Shown here: piece by piece, positions 27,431-35,221 of the stretch
Layout of the letters: each line of letters starts with the position of its first letter
Numbering within the stretch: the stretch's first letter is position 1
NCBI GenBank assembly: GCA_002698785.1
Contig: PAAG01000045.1
Coordinates: 149,479-213,478, forward strand
DNA: 64,000 nt
Source: Verrucomicrobiales bacterium
GTDB lineage: Bacteria > Verrucomicrobiota > Verrucomicrobiia > Verrucomicrobiales > DEV007
Direction of reading: 5' to 3'
Position numbers and translations under genes: made by a program
The notes under the pieces: model-generated
The model's input: only the letters and a program-made list of their open reading frames with translations
The model's database searches: none
What the model was told of the DNA's origin: nothing

Positions 27431-29146
27431 GTGATTATGGGAACTTTTGGTTGGGCGGGTGAAATTCGCCATATCTATCTATCGGGAGCTGCAAACCAGT
27501 TTGTCGTACATGGAAACGTTAACGACCGGTTTCTCCTCGCAGATGAAAGCACGGGAGGTTCACGGATTGGAAATCTGACGGATTACTTTCGAGAGGTGCA
27601 ACTGCAGAAATTCGATCTCATCTTGAGTTATGAGCTAGGCTCTGGGCTAACAATAGAACGCGGTGAAGAACTCTATCGCCAACTTCGTTTCTCCGATGAT
27701 TTTCCAAAAGATCCACCTGGTGCGATTGGTTTTCTCGACAGTTTTCTACGGTTTTGTGTGAACCTGAGAAATTTGAGCCCTGGTGAGGTGGAGGAGAGTC
27801 TTGCCGGTCGAAACTTCCATGTCGCGGTCCTGATCAAAACGGCAGAATTGGTTTTTCCTGTCGCGAAACAGATTAGGGACTACCAACTGAACTCTATGGC
27901 ATCTGCGGTGAGGGCGTGGTCGAACGAGACGCACTTCACTGAACAGAATCTGGCGGTGTTTTTGATCTCGGAGAATCTCAATGATTTGAATCACATCCTC
28001 GCGCAAAATCAGCGTGCCGCTCAGATCGAAATCCCTATGCCTGAGTTGGCGGAGCTGACGGCGGCCTTTGCGTATTTTGAAAAGGAGTATCCAGTCGCTC
28101 TGAAAAATTTCCAGGGACTGGCAGGCGAGGTAGCCGGAAGACTTGCCGGTGCGACTATCGGCTCCATTGAAGCATTGTTGAAACGTCGAGAGTATGAATC
28201 AGAGCCTCTCTTGGAAAAGGACTTTGCCGATCTTAAAAAGTGTCTCGTCGAACAGGACTCGCAGGGGCTGATCGAGTTTCTCGAACCTACCCGGACGCTT
28301 GACGATGTGTACGGCCATGACGCCATCAAAACCTGGATGCGACAGGATATTGAATTATGGAAACAAGGAGACCTTGCTGCAATGCCGATGGGTTATTTGT
28401 TGTGTGGTCCTGTGGGGACGGGAAAGACCTACATAGTGGAGTGCCTTGCTGGAGAGGCTGGTGTCCCCGTGGTAAAGATGAAAAACTTTCGAGATCGGTG
28501 GGTAGGAAGCACAGAGGGGAACCTGGAAAAGATCTTCGGATTACTTCATGCTCTCGGTCGATGCATCGTGTTCATCGACGAAGCCGATCAGGCTCTGGGA
28601 AGTCGTGACTCTGGATCCGGCGACTCAGGTGTGTCTGGACGGGTGTATTCCATGATGGCGAAGGAAATGAGCGATAGCCAAAATCGCGGTCGCATTCTCT
28701 GGATACTTGCTTCCAGTCGCCCCGACTTGATTGAAGTCGATCTGAAACGTCCCGGCAGAGTGGATGTGAAGATACCGCTGTTTCCTGCTCATGAGGCAGG
28801 AGAAGCGTATCATTTGATTCGCGCTCTGGGGAAAAAACACGATCTGGATTTACCGAAGGAGTGCCCGGAAGACCTCCTCCCTCTCGTTCCTGGATTGGTC
28901 ACCGCTGGTGCGGCCGAGTCAATCGCGGTTAAGGTGTATCGGCAGGTCAAGACAGACTCAATCACGGCAGAGGAGGCACTTCGTGATTGCTTGGATGAGT
29001 ACCAGAATCCCATCCCACCTGATGTGATGGATTTTCAAATCACGATTGCTGTTCGAGAAGCGAGTGACCTGGATTTTGTTCCCGAAGAATTTCGAAAGTA
29101 TCAGGAAGCGAAACCAGGCCCTACCGGCGGTGTTTCATTCGACTGA
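27431..29146 (+). CDS. AAA ATPase with an uncharacterised N-terminal domain
   Basis: 571 residues starting GTG (or ATG two codons later). The C-terminal half is a classical AAA module: Walker A GPVGTGKT (326-333), Walker B CIVFIDEAD (about 378-386), and a region of homology containing SSRPDLIEVDLKRPGRVD with the arginine fingers, like the FtsH/p97 class. The first ~300 residues form a separate alpha/beta domain beginning GEIRHIYLSGAANQFVVHGN, which I do not recognise; it may recognise the substrate. No protease or membrane segment is present. The next gene, for a secreted protein, starts inside its stop codon (TGATG), so the two are co-translated. Confidence 0.85.
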   Translation: MIMGTFGWAGEIRHIYLSGAANQFVVHGNVNDRFLLADESTGGSRIGNLTDYFREVQLQKFDLILSYELGSGLTIERGEELYRQLRFSDDFPKDPPGAIGFLDSFLRFCVNLRNLSPGEVEESLAGRNFHVAVLIKTAELVFPVAKQIRDYQLNSMASAVRAWSNETHFTEQNLAVFLISENLNDLNHILAQNQRAAQIEIPMPELAELTAAFAYFEKEYPVALKNFQGLAGEVAGRLAGATIGSIEALLKRREYESEPLLEKDFADLKKCLVEQDSQGLIEFLEPTRTLDDVYGHDAIKTWMRQDIELWKQGDLAAMPMGYLLCGPVGTGKTYIVECLAGEAGVPVVKMKNFRDRWVGSTEGNLEKIFGLLHALGRCIVFIDEADQALGSRDSGSGDSGVSGRVYSMMAKEMSDSQNRGRILWILASSRPDLIEVDLKRPGRVDVKIPLFPAHEAGEAYHLIRALGKKHDLDLPKECPEDLLPLVPGLVTAGAAESIAVKVYRQVKTDSITAEEALRDCLDEYQNPIPPDVMDFQITIAVREASDLDFVPEEFRKYQEAKPGPTGGVSFD

Positions 29147-29778
29147 TGAGTCAATCCCTTGCCATTCTCCTATGTTCTATTGTTTTGGTAAGCGCCTCGG
29201 CGCAGGAGATGGGAGTGGTTTTTATTCCAGAAGAGGTTGGAGATTCAGATTTCGGTGCTTTGCAGGAGCAGTCACCGTTCACTCGGGCGATTAACTTGAG
29301 CGATTCATTGATCCTGACTGGGGTTGCCTTGGTAGATGACGAGCGAGTGGCGACGCTCCTCAATAAAGAGACCAAGGAGACGTTTGTTGTTTCGAGTCAA
29401 CTGAACTCGCAGGGATGGAAAATGGTCGAGTTAAAGGAAGATTCCGATCTCGAAAAAGTAGCGGCGAAGGTCTCCGTGAACGGCGGCGAAGTAGTGACCG
29501 TACGATACGCGGAATGGCAATTGAAACCGGGTGAATCAAAACCGGGTGCCGGGTCTGGAGGGGGAGATCGGGAGTCTCGTGAGCGGGATGGTGGGCGCAA
29601 AAGAGGTTTTGGACCTCCGCCTGAATTCCGGGAGAAAATGGAGAAGCTGAGTGAAGACCAGCGCCAGAAACTGTTCAAGAAGATGGGGGAGCTTCGAGAG
29701 AAGAACCCGGAAATGCCTCGCGAAGAGCGAGGACAAATCATGATGAAGATGATGGACAAAATGTTGAAAAGCAAATGA
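29146..29778 (+). CDS. Secreted protein of unknown function, coupled to the AAA ATPase gene
   Basis: A 210-residue protein with a signal peptide (about 1-19, cleavage likely after VSASAQ). Residues 25-125 look like a beta-rich domain with no motif I recognise; 126-150 is a Gly/Ser/Arg/Asp-rich linker; and 150-210 is a charged, Met- and Lys-rich helical segment (REKMEKLSEDQRQKLFKKM) resembling the basic helical tails of periplasmic metal- or protein-binding proteins. Its ATG overlaps the ATPase stop. A terminator overlaps the end of the gene. Confidence 0.75.
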   Translation: MSQSLAILLCSIVLVSASAQEMGVVFIPEEVGDSDFGALQEQSPFTRAINLSDSLILTGVALVDDERVATLLNKETKETFVVSSQLNSQGWKMVELKEDSDLEKVAAKVSVNGGEVVTVRYAEWQLKPGESKPGAGSGGGDRESRERDGGRKRGFGPPPEFREKMEKLSEDQRQKLFKKMGELREKNPEMPREERGQIMMKMMDKMLKSK

Positions 29779-29810
29779 GCGCACCCGCAGGTACGCTCAT
29801 TGCAATTTTT
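29774..29810 (+). terminator. Intrinsic terminator at the end of the AAA ATPase unit
   Basis: AATGAGCG/CGCTCATT (29774-29781 and 29794-29801) with an inner ACC/GGT pairing is followed by GCAATTTTT. The stem includes the stop codon of the upstream gene. Confidence 0.75.
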
Positions 29811-29832
29811 CGATAAATGGTGGTTGGAAAGT

Positions 29833-30306
29833 TTACTTCTTCTTAGCCACTTTTTTGCGCGCAGTCTTCTTCTTAGTAGCAGCCTTTTTCTTAGGAGCTG
29901 CTTTCTTTTTTACTGCTGCTTTCTTTTTTGCGGCGGCCTTTTTCTTAGGAGCCGCCTTCTTCTTCACCGCGGCTTTCTTTTTAGCAGCGGCCTTTTTCTT
30001 AGGAGCCGCCTTCTTCTTCACCGCGGCTTTCTTCTTGGCAGCGGCCTTTTTCTTAGGGGCAGCCTTCTTCTTCACCGCGGCTTTCTTTTTAACTGCAGCC
30101 TTTTTCTTAGGGGCAGCCTTTTTCTTCACAGCGGCTTTCTTTTTAACTGCAGCCTTTTTCTTGGGAGCAGCCTTTTTCTTCACAGCGGCCTTTTTCTTAG
30201 GAGCTGCCTTCTTCTTCACAGCAGCCTTTTTCTTCGGCGCTGCCTTCTTCTTTGCAGCGACCTTTTTCTTCGGTGCTGCCTTTTTAGACGCAGTTTTCTT
30301 TTTCAT
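29833..30306 (-). CDS. Lysine/alanine-rich histone H1-like protein
   Basis: 157 residues built almost entirely of KKKAA repeats joined by Pro, Val, Ala or Thr (PKKKAAV and AKKKAAV units), with no acidic residue that I can find. This is the composition of the C-terminal tail of histone H1 and of the chlamydial Hc1/Hc2 proteins, which condense DNA by charge neutralisation. Chlamydiae belong to the same superphylum. There is no globular domain or signal peptide. The start overlaps the stop of the dehydrogenase gene by four bases (ATGA, 30303-30306), so it is probably translated by coupling. A DNA-binding role is an inference from composition. Confidence 0.85.
   Translation of the reverse strand: MKKKTASKKAAPKKKVAAKKKAAPKKKAAVKKKAAPKKKAAVKKKAAPKKKAAVKKKAAVKKKAAPKKKAAVKKKAAVKKKAAPKKKAAAKKKAAVKKKAAPKKKAAAKKKAAVKKKAAPKKKAAAKKKAAVKKKAAPKKKAATKKKTARKKVAKKK
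29870..30285. repeat. Degenerate tandem repeats encoding KKKAA units
   Basis: Short repeats of 15 to 36 bases built from TTCTT/AAGAA and GCAGC/GCTGC blocks, corresponding to the lysine-rich protein. Copies differ mainly at third codon positions, so the array looks old and under protein-level selection, though copy number may vary between strains. Confidence 0.85.
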
Positions 30307-31256
30307 TTCTTGCGGCGAGTTGGTTTCTTCTTCGTGCCGGATCTTCCGGGGAAGGTCAGCTCGGCAACTCCTGATTTATCAAGGTCACCGATTCCCAACT
30401 GTACCATGCGATCGTATTGAGCTTTGGTCGCATCGTTCAGTGGTAGGGAAAGTTTCTTTGCCTTGGCGAGACCTCCGGCAATTCCGGAATCCTTGGCGGC
30501 GTGTTCGGCGGAAAACCAACATTCGTGATCGCGTGCGATCATATCTTCCGCATCGGTTTCCAGGACCCGTGAGTTGGCACCGGTCTGGGAAAAGACTTCG
30601 CATATCATTTCCAAGTCATGTCCAAGTGCTTTTGCTAGTCCAAGCCCTTCAGCAAGCCCTGCGGTGTTAATGTTCATGACCATGTTTACGAGAGCTTTCA
30701 CTTCGGCAGCTTTTCCGACTTTACCAATGTGCCGGAGATTCACACTGATATCTTGAAGCAGCTTCTCGTTCGCTTTGAAAACATCATCGTCTGCGCCCAC
30801 CATCAGGTAGAGCTGTCCCGTTCGGGCGTGGCTGATGCTACTCGCCATACATGCTTCGATGCAACTGGCCTTTCTTCTCTTCGCAGACGTCGCGACCTCT
30901 TTTTGAATTCCGGGGGACAGTGTCGCGCAGTTGATAAATGTCTTTCCGGCAGGTGAAGTGAAAAGACTGTCTCTCTTTCCGAAGAAGATTTTCTTCATCG
31001 CAGCATCGTTCGTTACCACCGTAAAAATGATGTCTGCATTTGCCGTCACATCTGCCAGCTTCGAGTATGCAGTTGCACCTATCTCTTCTGCAAGTTCATT
31101 GGCTGCGGTACGATTGACATCGTATACAGCTGTCACGTTGTAGTTTAGATCTTTCAGATGACGAGCCATGTTAGCACCCATTTTGCCAACTCCTACGAAA
31201 CCGATTTTCTTTCTGCTCGGTCGGGCTGCTTTCTTCTTCGCGGCTTTTTTGGTCAT
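30303..31256 (-). CDS. Beta-hydroxyacid dehydrogenase (HIBADH/GLYR1 type) with lysine-rich tails
   Basis: A 317-residue NAD(P)-dependent beta-hydroxyacid dehydrogenase. The Rossmann motif GFVGVGKMG is at 19-27; the catalytic Lys (K187) and Asn (N191) fall in the GxxGxxxxxK...N block at 178-191. The usual DxPVSGG substrate loop is replaced by EACMASSISHARTG. Unusually, it starts with MTKKAAKKKAARPSRKK and ends with GTKKKPTRRKK, basic tails resembling the neighbouring lysine-rich protein. Eukaryotic GLYR1/NPAC is a dehydrogenase of the same fold that works on chromatin. The substrate is unknown. The gene is transcribed divergently from dgkA across a 69-base AT-rich gap. Confidence 0.85.
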   Translation of the reverse strand: MTKKAAKKKAARPSRKKIGFVGVGKMGANMARHLKDLNYNVTAVYDVNRTAANELAEEIGATAYSKLADVTANADIIFTVVTNDAAMKKIFFGKRDSLFTSPAGKTFINCATLSPGIQKEVATSAKRRKASCIEACMASSISHARTGQLYLMVGADDDVFKANEKLLQDISVNLRHIGKVGKAAEVKALVNMVMNINTAGLAEGLGLAKALGHDLEMICEVFSQTGANSRVLETDAEDMIARDHECWFSAEHAAKDSGIAGGLAKAKKLSLPLNDATKAQYDRMVQLGIGDLDKSGVAELTFPGRSGTKKKPTRRKK

Positions 31257-31325
31257 AATCGGAAATGGGTTTTAATCAGCGGATGGTTAATATTTAACGG
31301 ATATTTATTATACGCCAAGTAATTT

Positions 31326-31718
31326 ATGAAGGAACCGCAAGAACGTTTTCGAACTTTGGAAAAGTTTAAAGCGGCATTTTCTGGCATTGTTAGCGCAATA
31401 AGGAGCGAGGTGAATCTTCGTATTCAATTGGTAGTTTTCGGAATTGTTGTTGCGCTAGGTTTGTGGTTCCAGCTGGATGCAATGGAGTGGGTGGCGGTAC
31501 TCTTGGTGTCAGGTTTGGTTCTCTCCGCAGAGATCATGAATACGTCGATCGAGAAGCTGTGTGATGTGCTTCATCCGAATCGTGACCCGGGGATTGGAAA
31601 AGTGAAAGACTTGAGTGCTGGTGCCGTGTTGGTCGCCGCGCTTGCAGCGGCAGCAGTCGGCGCTATCGTCTTTATTCCTAAAGTATGGCAATTGATCAAA
31701 ACGTTTTGGGAGAAGTAG
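31326..31718 (+). CDS. dgkA: Diacylglycerol kinase, DgkA family
   Basis: A 130-residue integral membrane kinase with three transmembrane segments, at about 40-58, 62-78 and 100-122. The catalytic block is AEIMNTSIEKLCD followed by KDLSAGAVL, the DgkA/UdpK signature. It phosphorylates diacylglycerol (or undecaprenol) in the inner membrane, recycling lipid from envelope synthesis. The following glcD-like gene begins 34 bases inside its 3' end in another frame, so the two are probably co-expressed. Confidence 0.93.
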   Translation: MKEPQERFRTLEKFKAAFSGIVSAIRSEVNLRIQLVVFGIVVALGLWFQLDAMEWVAVLLVSGLVLSAEIMNTSIEKLCDVLHPNRDPGIGKVKDLSAGAVLVAALAAAAVGAIVFIPKVWQLIKTFWEK

Positions 31719-33100
31719 CCGCACCTGCTGATTGGGTGGAGGAGCTCTCCGAGGTAGTCGGTTCGGAAAAGTTATCCACGGCGGATGATGTCCGTAGGGA
31801 ATTTGGTGTAGATCGGTGGCATGCTGCTGCCATGCCTGATGTTGTGATCCACGCGCTATGTCGGGAAGATGTGCAGGCTGTTCTGAAGTTTTCCAATGAG
31901 AGAGGTATTCCGGTAACGACACGTGGTGCTGGGGTAGGTTACGTTGGTGGATGCGTTCCGGTAAAAGGTGGAATCTTGCTCTCCGTTCGAAAGATGGATC
32001 AAATCCTGGAGGTTAACCCGGAGGATGGAGTCGCGGTTGTCGAACCGGGAGTCATTTTAAATGATCTACAGGAAGCTGCTCGCGAGTTGGGGTGGTATTA
32101 CCCACCTGATCCAGCAAGTCTGAAAGAGTGTTCCGTCGGTGGAACAATTGCGACAAATGCAGGTGGCCCTCGATGTGTAAAATACGGCGTCACAAGACCA
32201 TATGTTTTGGGTTTAGAAGTGGTTCTTCCAAACGGTGAGATTCTTGAGACTGGAGGTCGTTGTCATAAGAACAAAACCGGTCTCGATTTGATAGGAATGT
32301 TTGTTGGGTCGGAGGGGCTTTTGGGTGTGGTAACAAAAGCAACGTTGCGTTTGATTCCTCATCCGGAAGCGAGGGCGATGCTGACTGCGACCTTTCCAGC
32401 ATTCGAAGTTGCAGCGGAAGCGGTTCAAAAGATTCTCGATTCAGGCTGGCAGCCCTCTGGCCTGGAAATCACCGATGGATTCACCTTGCAGGCTGCTCGG
32501 GATTACCTTGGCCCTGAGATGCTTCCAGATGGGAATGCTCATTTGATCGTTGAGTTAGATGGGCGAAAAGATTCGGTGCTTCGAGATCTCTCATCGTTGA
32601 AAGAGTTGGTCGAAGGTTCGGGAGCAATCTCCGTAGAAGAAGCGAGGGACAAAGATGCCTGCGAAGCGATTTGGAAATTGAGGAGAGAATTTTCTTATTC
32701 GTTGCGAGCTACTGGTCTGATCAAACTGAACGAAGACATTGTCGTGCCCCGATCCAAACTGGTCGAGCTGGTTCGTTTTGCCCGGAAGCTTCAGGACGAC
32801 ACTGGCATTCCAGTTGCGTGCTTTGGGCATGCAGGGGACGGGAACATTCACACCAATCTCATGGTCAAAGATTATGATTCCGATCCGGTCGCAAGAGAGA
32901 AGGCCGACGATGCGCTGGATATTTTGTTTCGATGGATCATCGAAAACAATGGTCAAATTACGGGCGAACACGGAGTAGGTCTTGCCAAAAAGCGCTGGTT
33001 CAAGGATGCTGTCTCCCCGGTTTCTGTTGAGATTCACAAAAAACTGAAAGCGACCTTGGATCCCAACGGGATTCTTAACCCCGGAAAGTTTATCGAATAA
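31685..33100 (+). CDS. FAD-linked oxidase, glycolate oxidase GlcD-like
   Basis: A 471-residue protein with an N-terminal FAD-binding domain (RGAGVGYVGGCVP near 76-88 and GGTIATNAGG near 147-156) and a C-terminal oxidase domain, including ACFGHAGDGNIH and GEHGVGLAKKR, typical of D-lactate/glycolate oxidases. It is predicted to oxidise a 2-hydroxyacid. The usual partner subunits GlcE and GlcF are not in the window, so the substrate and electron acceptor are uncertain. The start overlaps dgkA by 34 bases; YceH follows 6 bases downstream. Confidence 0.9.
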   Translation: MAIDQNVLGEVAAPADWVEELSEVVGSEKLSTADDVRREFGVDRWHAAAMPDVVIHALCREDVQAVLKFSNERGIPVTTRGAGVGYVGGCVPVKGGILLSVRKMDQILEVNPEDGVAVVEPGVILNDLQEAARELGWYYPPDPASLKECSVGGTIATNAGGPRCVKYGVTRPYVLGLEVVLPNGEILETGGRCHKNKTGLDLIGMFVGSEGLLGVVTKATLRLIPHPEARAMLTATFPAFEVAAEAVQKILDSGWQPSGLEITDGFTLQAARDYLGPEMLPDGNAHLIVELDGRKDSVLRDLSSLKELVEGSGAISVEEARDKDACEAIWKLRREFSYSLRATGLIKLNEDIVVPRSKLVELVRFARKLQDDTGIPVACFGHAGDGNIHTNLMVKDYDSDPVAREKADDALDILFRWIIENNGQITGEHGVGLAKKRWFKDAVSPVSVEIHKKLKATLDPNGILNPGKFIE

Positions 33101-33106
33101 ACATAC

Positions 33107-33817
33107 ATGTCAGACGAAATCCCCTCCTCTGGTAACGAGACAGCTTCCAATGGCTTTCCCGTTCTTACCTTCGCAGAAACTCGCGTGCTCGGATGTCTTT
33201 TAGAGAAGGAAGCCACCACGCCTGATCATTATCCACTCACGTTCAACAGTCTTCACTCCGCCTGCAACCAATCGAGCAATCGGGACCCGGTTACCGATCT
33301 GGGAACTGATGAGGTGGAAGAGGCAATGGAAGGGCTTCGTTATAAAAAGCTTTCCATGCTGGTCCATCAGGCCGGGGCACGCGTGCCTAAGTGCAAGCAC
33401 ACGATCGAAAATAAGCTTCCGTATTTGACGAAGGGGCAGCAGGCAATTCTCTGTGTATTACTACTCAGAGGGCAGCAAACCGCTGGCGAATTGAGGCAGA
33501 GAACAGAGCGATTACATCCTTTCGTGGATGTGGAGAAAGTGCAGTCGACTCTCGACGAGATGGCAGACTTTAAACCATCTCCACTTGTGAAGCTCGTTCC
33601 AGCAGGTGGCGGACGTCGTGTTGCTACCTACGTGCACCTTTTGTCAGGGGATGTAGCGCCCGAGCAATCAGCTATCTCCGCAGCGCCAACTCGTGAAGTC
33701 GCTCCAGCAGCAACGTGGAGAGAAGAAATGGAAGAAACTATCTCAAGCCTCAAAGAAGAGATCGAATCGTTGCGTGGCGAACTGGATGATTTAAAAAGAA
33801 ACCTTGGTGTCGAATGA
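33107..33817 (+). CDS. YceH family protein (DUF480)
   Basis: A 236-residue member of DUF480, with the two winged-helix-like halves seen in the family: LTFAETRVLGCLLEKEATTPD (about 20-40), NSLHSACNQSSNRDP (about 47-61) and LTKGQQAILCVLLLRGQQTAGELR (about 107-130). The family function is unknown; the fold suggests nucleic acid binding. A C-terminal coiled coil follows an Ala/Pro linker at 185-205. The next gene starts by ATGA overlap. Confidence 0.9.
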   Translation: MSDEIPSSGNETASNGFPVLTFAETRVLGCLLEKEATTPDHYPLTFNSLHSACNQSSNRDPVTDLGTDEVEEAMEGLRYKKLSMLVHQAGARVPKCKHTIENKLPYLTKGQQAILCVLLLRGQQTAGELRQRTERLHPFVDVEKVQSTLDEMADFKPSPLVKLVPAGGGRRVATYVHLLSGDVAPEQSAISAAPTREVAPAATWREEMEETISSLKEEIESLRGELDDLKRNLGVE

Positions 33818-35025
33818 AACTCCCTATCACTCTACTTCTCACTGTTTTTGTTATGACAACGTCTGCCTGGTCTCAGGAGACAACCTCATTATGGCCTGAG
33901 GGAAAAATGCCGTTTCCGAATTCTGAGGACCAGGAAGATGTTTTTCCCATTCTGAATCTTTATCCCACTCAAAATGCTGAGTCCCATACTCGGGCGGCAG
34001 TCGTCGTCTGTCCCGGTGGGGGATATGGTGGCCTGGCGAAGGACCACGAAGGCCATCAGATCGCCGAATGGTACAACGAAAGGGGTGTGTCTGCCTTTGT
34101 TCTTCACTATCGGTTAGGTTCGCAGGGGTATCATTACCCGGCAGAGTTGGCAGATGTTCAACGGGCCATTCGCTGGGTTCGCTCAAATGCAGAGAGCTAT
34201 GACATCGATCCGGAGAGAATTGCGGTCATGGGTTTTTCCGCCGGTGGGCACCTTGCCAGCATGGCTGCGACCCTTTTTGATAGAGAGGTCTATGATGCAG
34301 TCGATGAAATAGATAAAGCCAGTGCGCGTCCGGATCTCGCCGTGTTGTGCTATCCGGTCATCAGCATGGATTCGGAAATCACCCATGGAGGCTCGAGAAA
34401 AAATCTTCTGGGCCCAGACAAATATCAGGATGAAGATTTGGCCGTTTCAGTCTCCTCCGAGAAAAACGTTACTTCGGACACTCCTCCCACGTTTCTTTTC
34501 CAGACAGATGAGGATTCGGCAGTTCCTGCGGAAAATGCCGTTCGGTTCTACCTCGCTTTGCGCGAAAATGGAGTTCCTGCCGAGATGCACATATACGAAA
34601 AGGGACCGCACGGAGTTGGTTTATATGGTGGGGACCCTGTTCTTGGAACATGGTCGGGGCTTCTGGATAATTGGCTTCGCAGCCGTTCCTTCTATTCCGG
34701 GCCTGCTTCTCAGGCCTCTGTCTCGGGAGAGGTAAAACTGGATGGGCTCCCGGTGAGTTGGGGGGTGCTCACGTTTTATCCTGAAGAGGGTAGCTTCCCA
34801 ATAGTGTCAGTGAGAGTCAGGCGCGGGAAATTCTCTTCTCCCGAATCAACCGGTCCAGTAGTTGGGGCTTCAAAACTCCGTTTCGAAGGGAGTATCTGGG
34901 AGGAAACGGAGGACGCTGAAGACAAAATCGTTCAATTGGACTCGCTCAAGCCGGGAGGCGAGCCACTTCTCGTCGAAGTAAAACCGGGAATGTCCCCTCT
35001 ACGTTTCGAATTCTCTTCGAAATAG
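33814..35025 (+). CDS. Secreted alpha/beta hydrolase (acetyl-xylan-esterase-like) with C-terminal beta domain
   Basis: 403 residues: a signal peptide (about 1-20, AWSQ), then an esterase/lipase domain with the oxyanion motif CPGGGYGGL (about 68-76), the nucleophile elbow GFSAGGH (about 140-146), an Asp near DEDSAVP and His in KGPHGVGLY. This resembles secreted esterases acting on acetylated or feruloylated plant polysaccharides. The last ~100 residues (SGEVKLDGLPVSWGVLTFYPEEG) form a domain like the transthyretin/carrier domains common in PVC lipoproteins. Coupled to YceH by overlapping ATGA. The exact substrate is unknown. Confidence 0.82.
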   Translation: MKLPITLLLTVFVMTTSAWSQETTSLWPEGKMPFPNSEDQEDVFPILNLYPTQNAESHTRAAVVVCPGGGYGGLAKDHEGHQIAEWYNERGVSAFVLHYRLGSQGYHYPAELADVQRAIRWVRSNAESYDIDPERIAVMGFSAGGHLASMAATLFDREVYDAVDEIDKASARPDLAVLCYPVISMDSEITHGGSRKNLLGPDKYQDEDLAVSVSSEKNVTSDTPPTFLFQTDEDSAVPAENAVRFYLALRENGVPAEMHIYEKGPHGVGLYGGDPVLGTWSGLLDNWLRSRSFYSGPASQASVSGEVKLDGLPVSWGVLTFYPEEGSFPIVSVRVRRGKFSSPESTGPVVGASKLRFEGSIWEETEDAEDKIVQLDSLKPGGEPLLVEVKPGMSPLRFEFSSK

Positions 35026-35221
35026 ATTTCTGGGAGAACTCATCTCAAGGAATTGGAAGAATCGTCGTTTACGCGGTTTGCCGGTCCGCATTTAGCACCA
35101 CTGCGAAAACTCCCGGAAATGGGATTCAATTTCGATTGTAATTAGGGAAAATACTTCGCGATAAAAAGATATTAAACTTGTGTAAGTTGTAATTTATTAC
35201 GATATTTATTCTTTTTATAAG

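Noticed and set aside
29870..30285. Short repeats that might suggest a CRISPR array
   Set aside because: The repeats are contiguous coding repeats without spacers and in frame with the lysine-rich protein.
29855..30670. Open frame opposite the lysine-rich protein, giving repeated AAFFL/GAAFFF residues like a membrane protein
   Set aside because: It is simply the complement of Lys/Ala codons; it has no start context, runs across two real minus-strand genes, and its repetitive hydrophobicity is an artefact of the lysine repeats.
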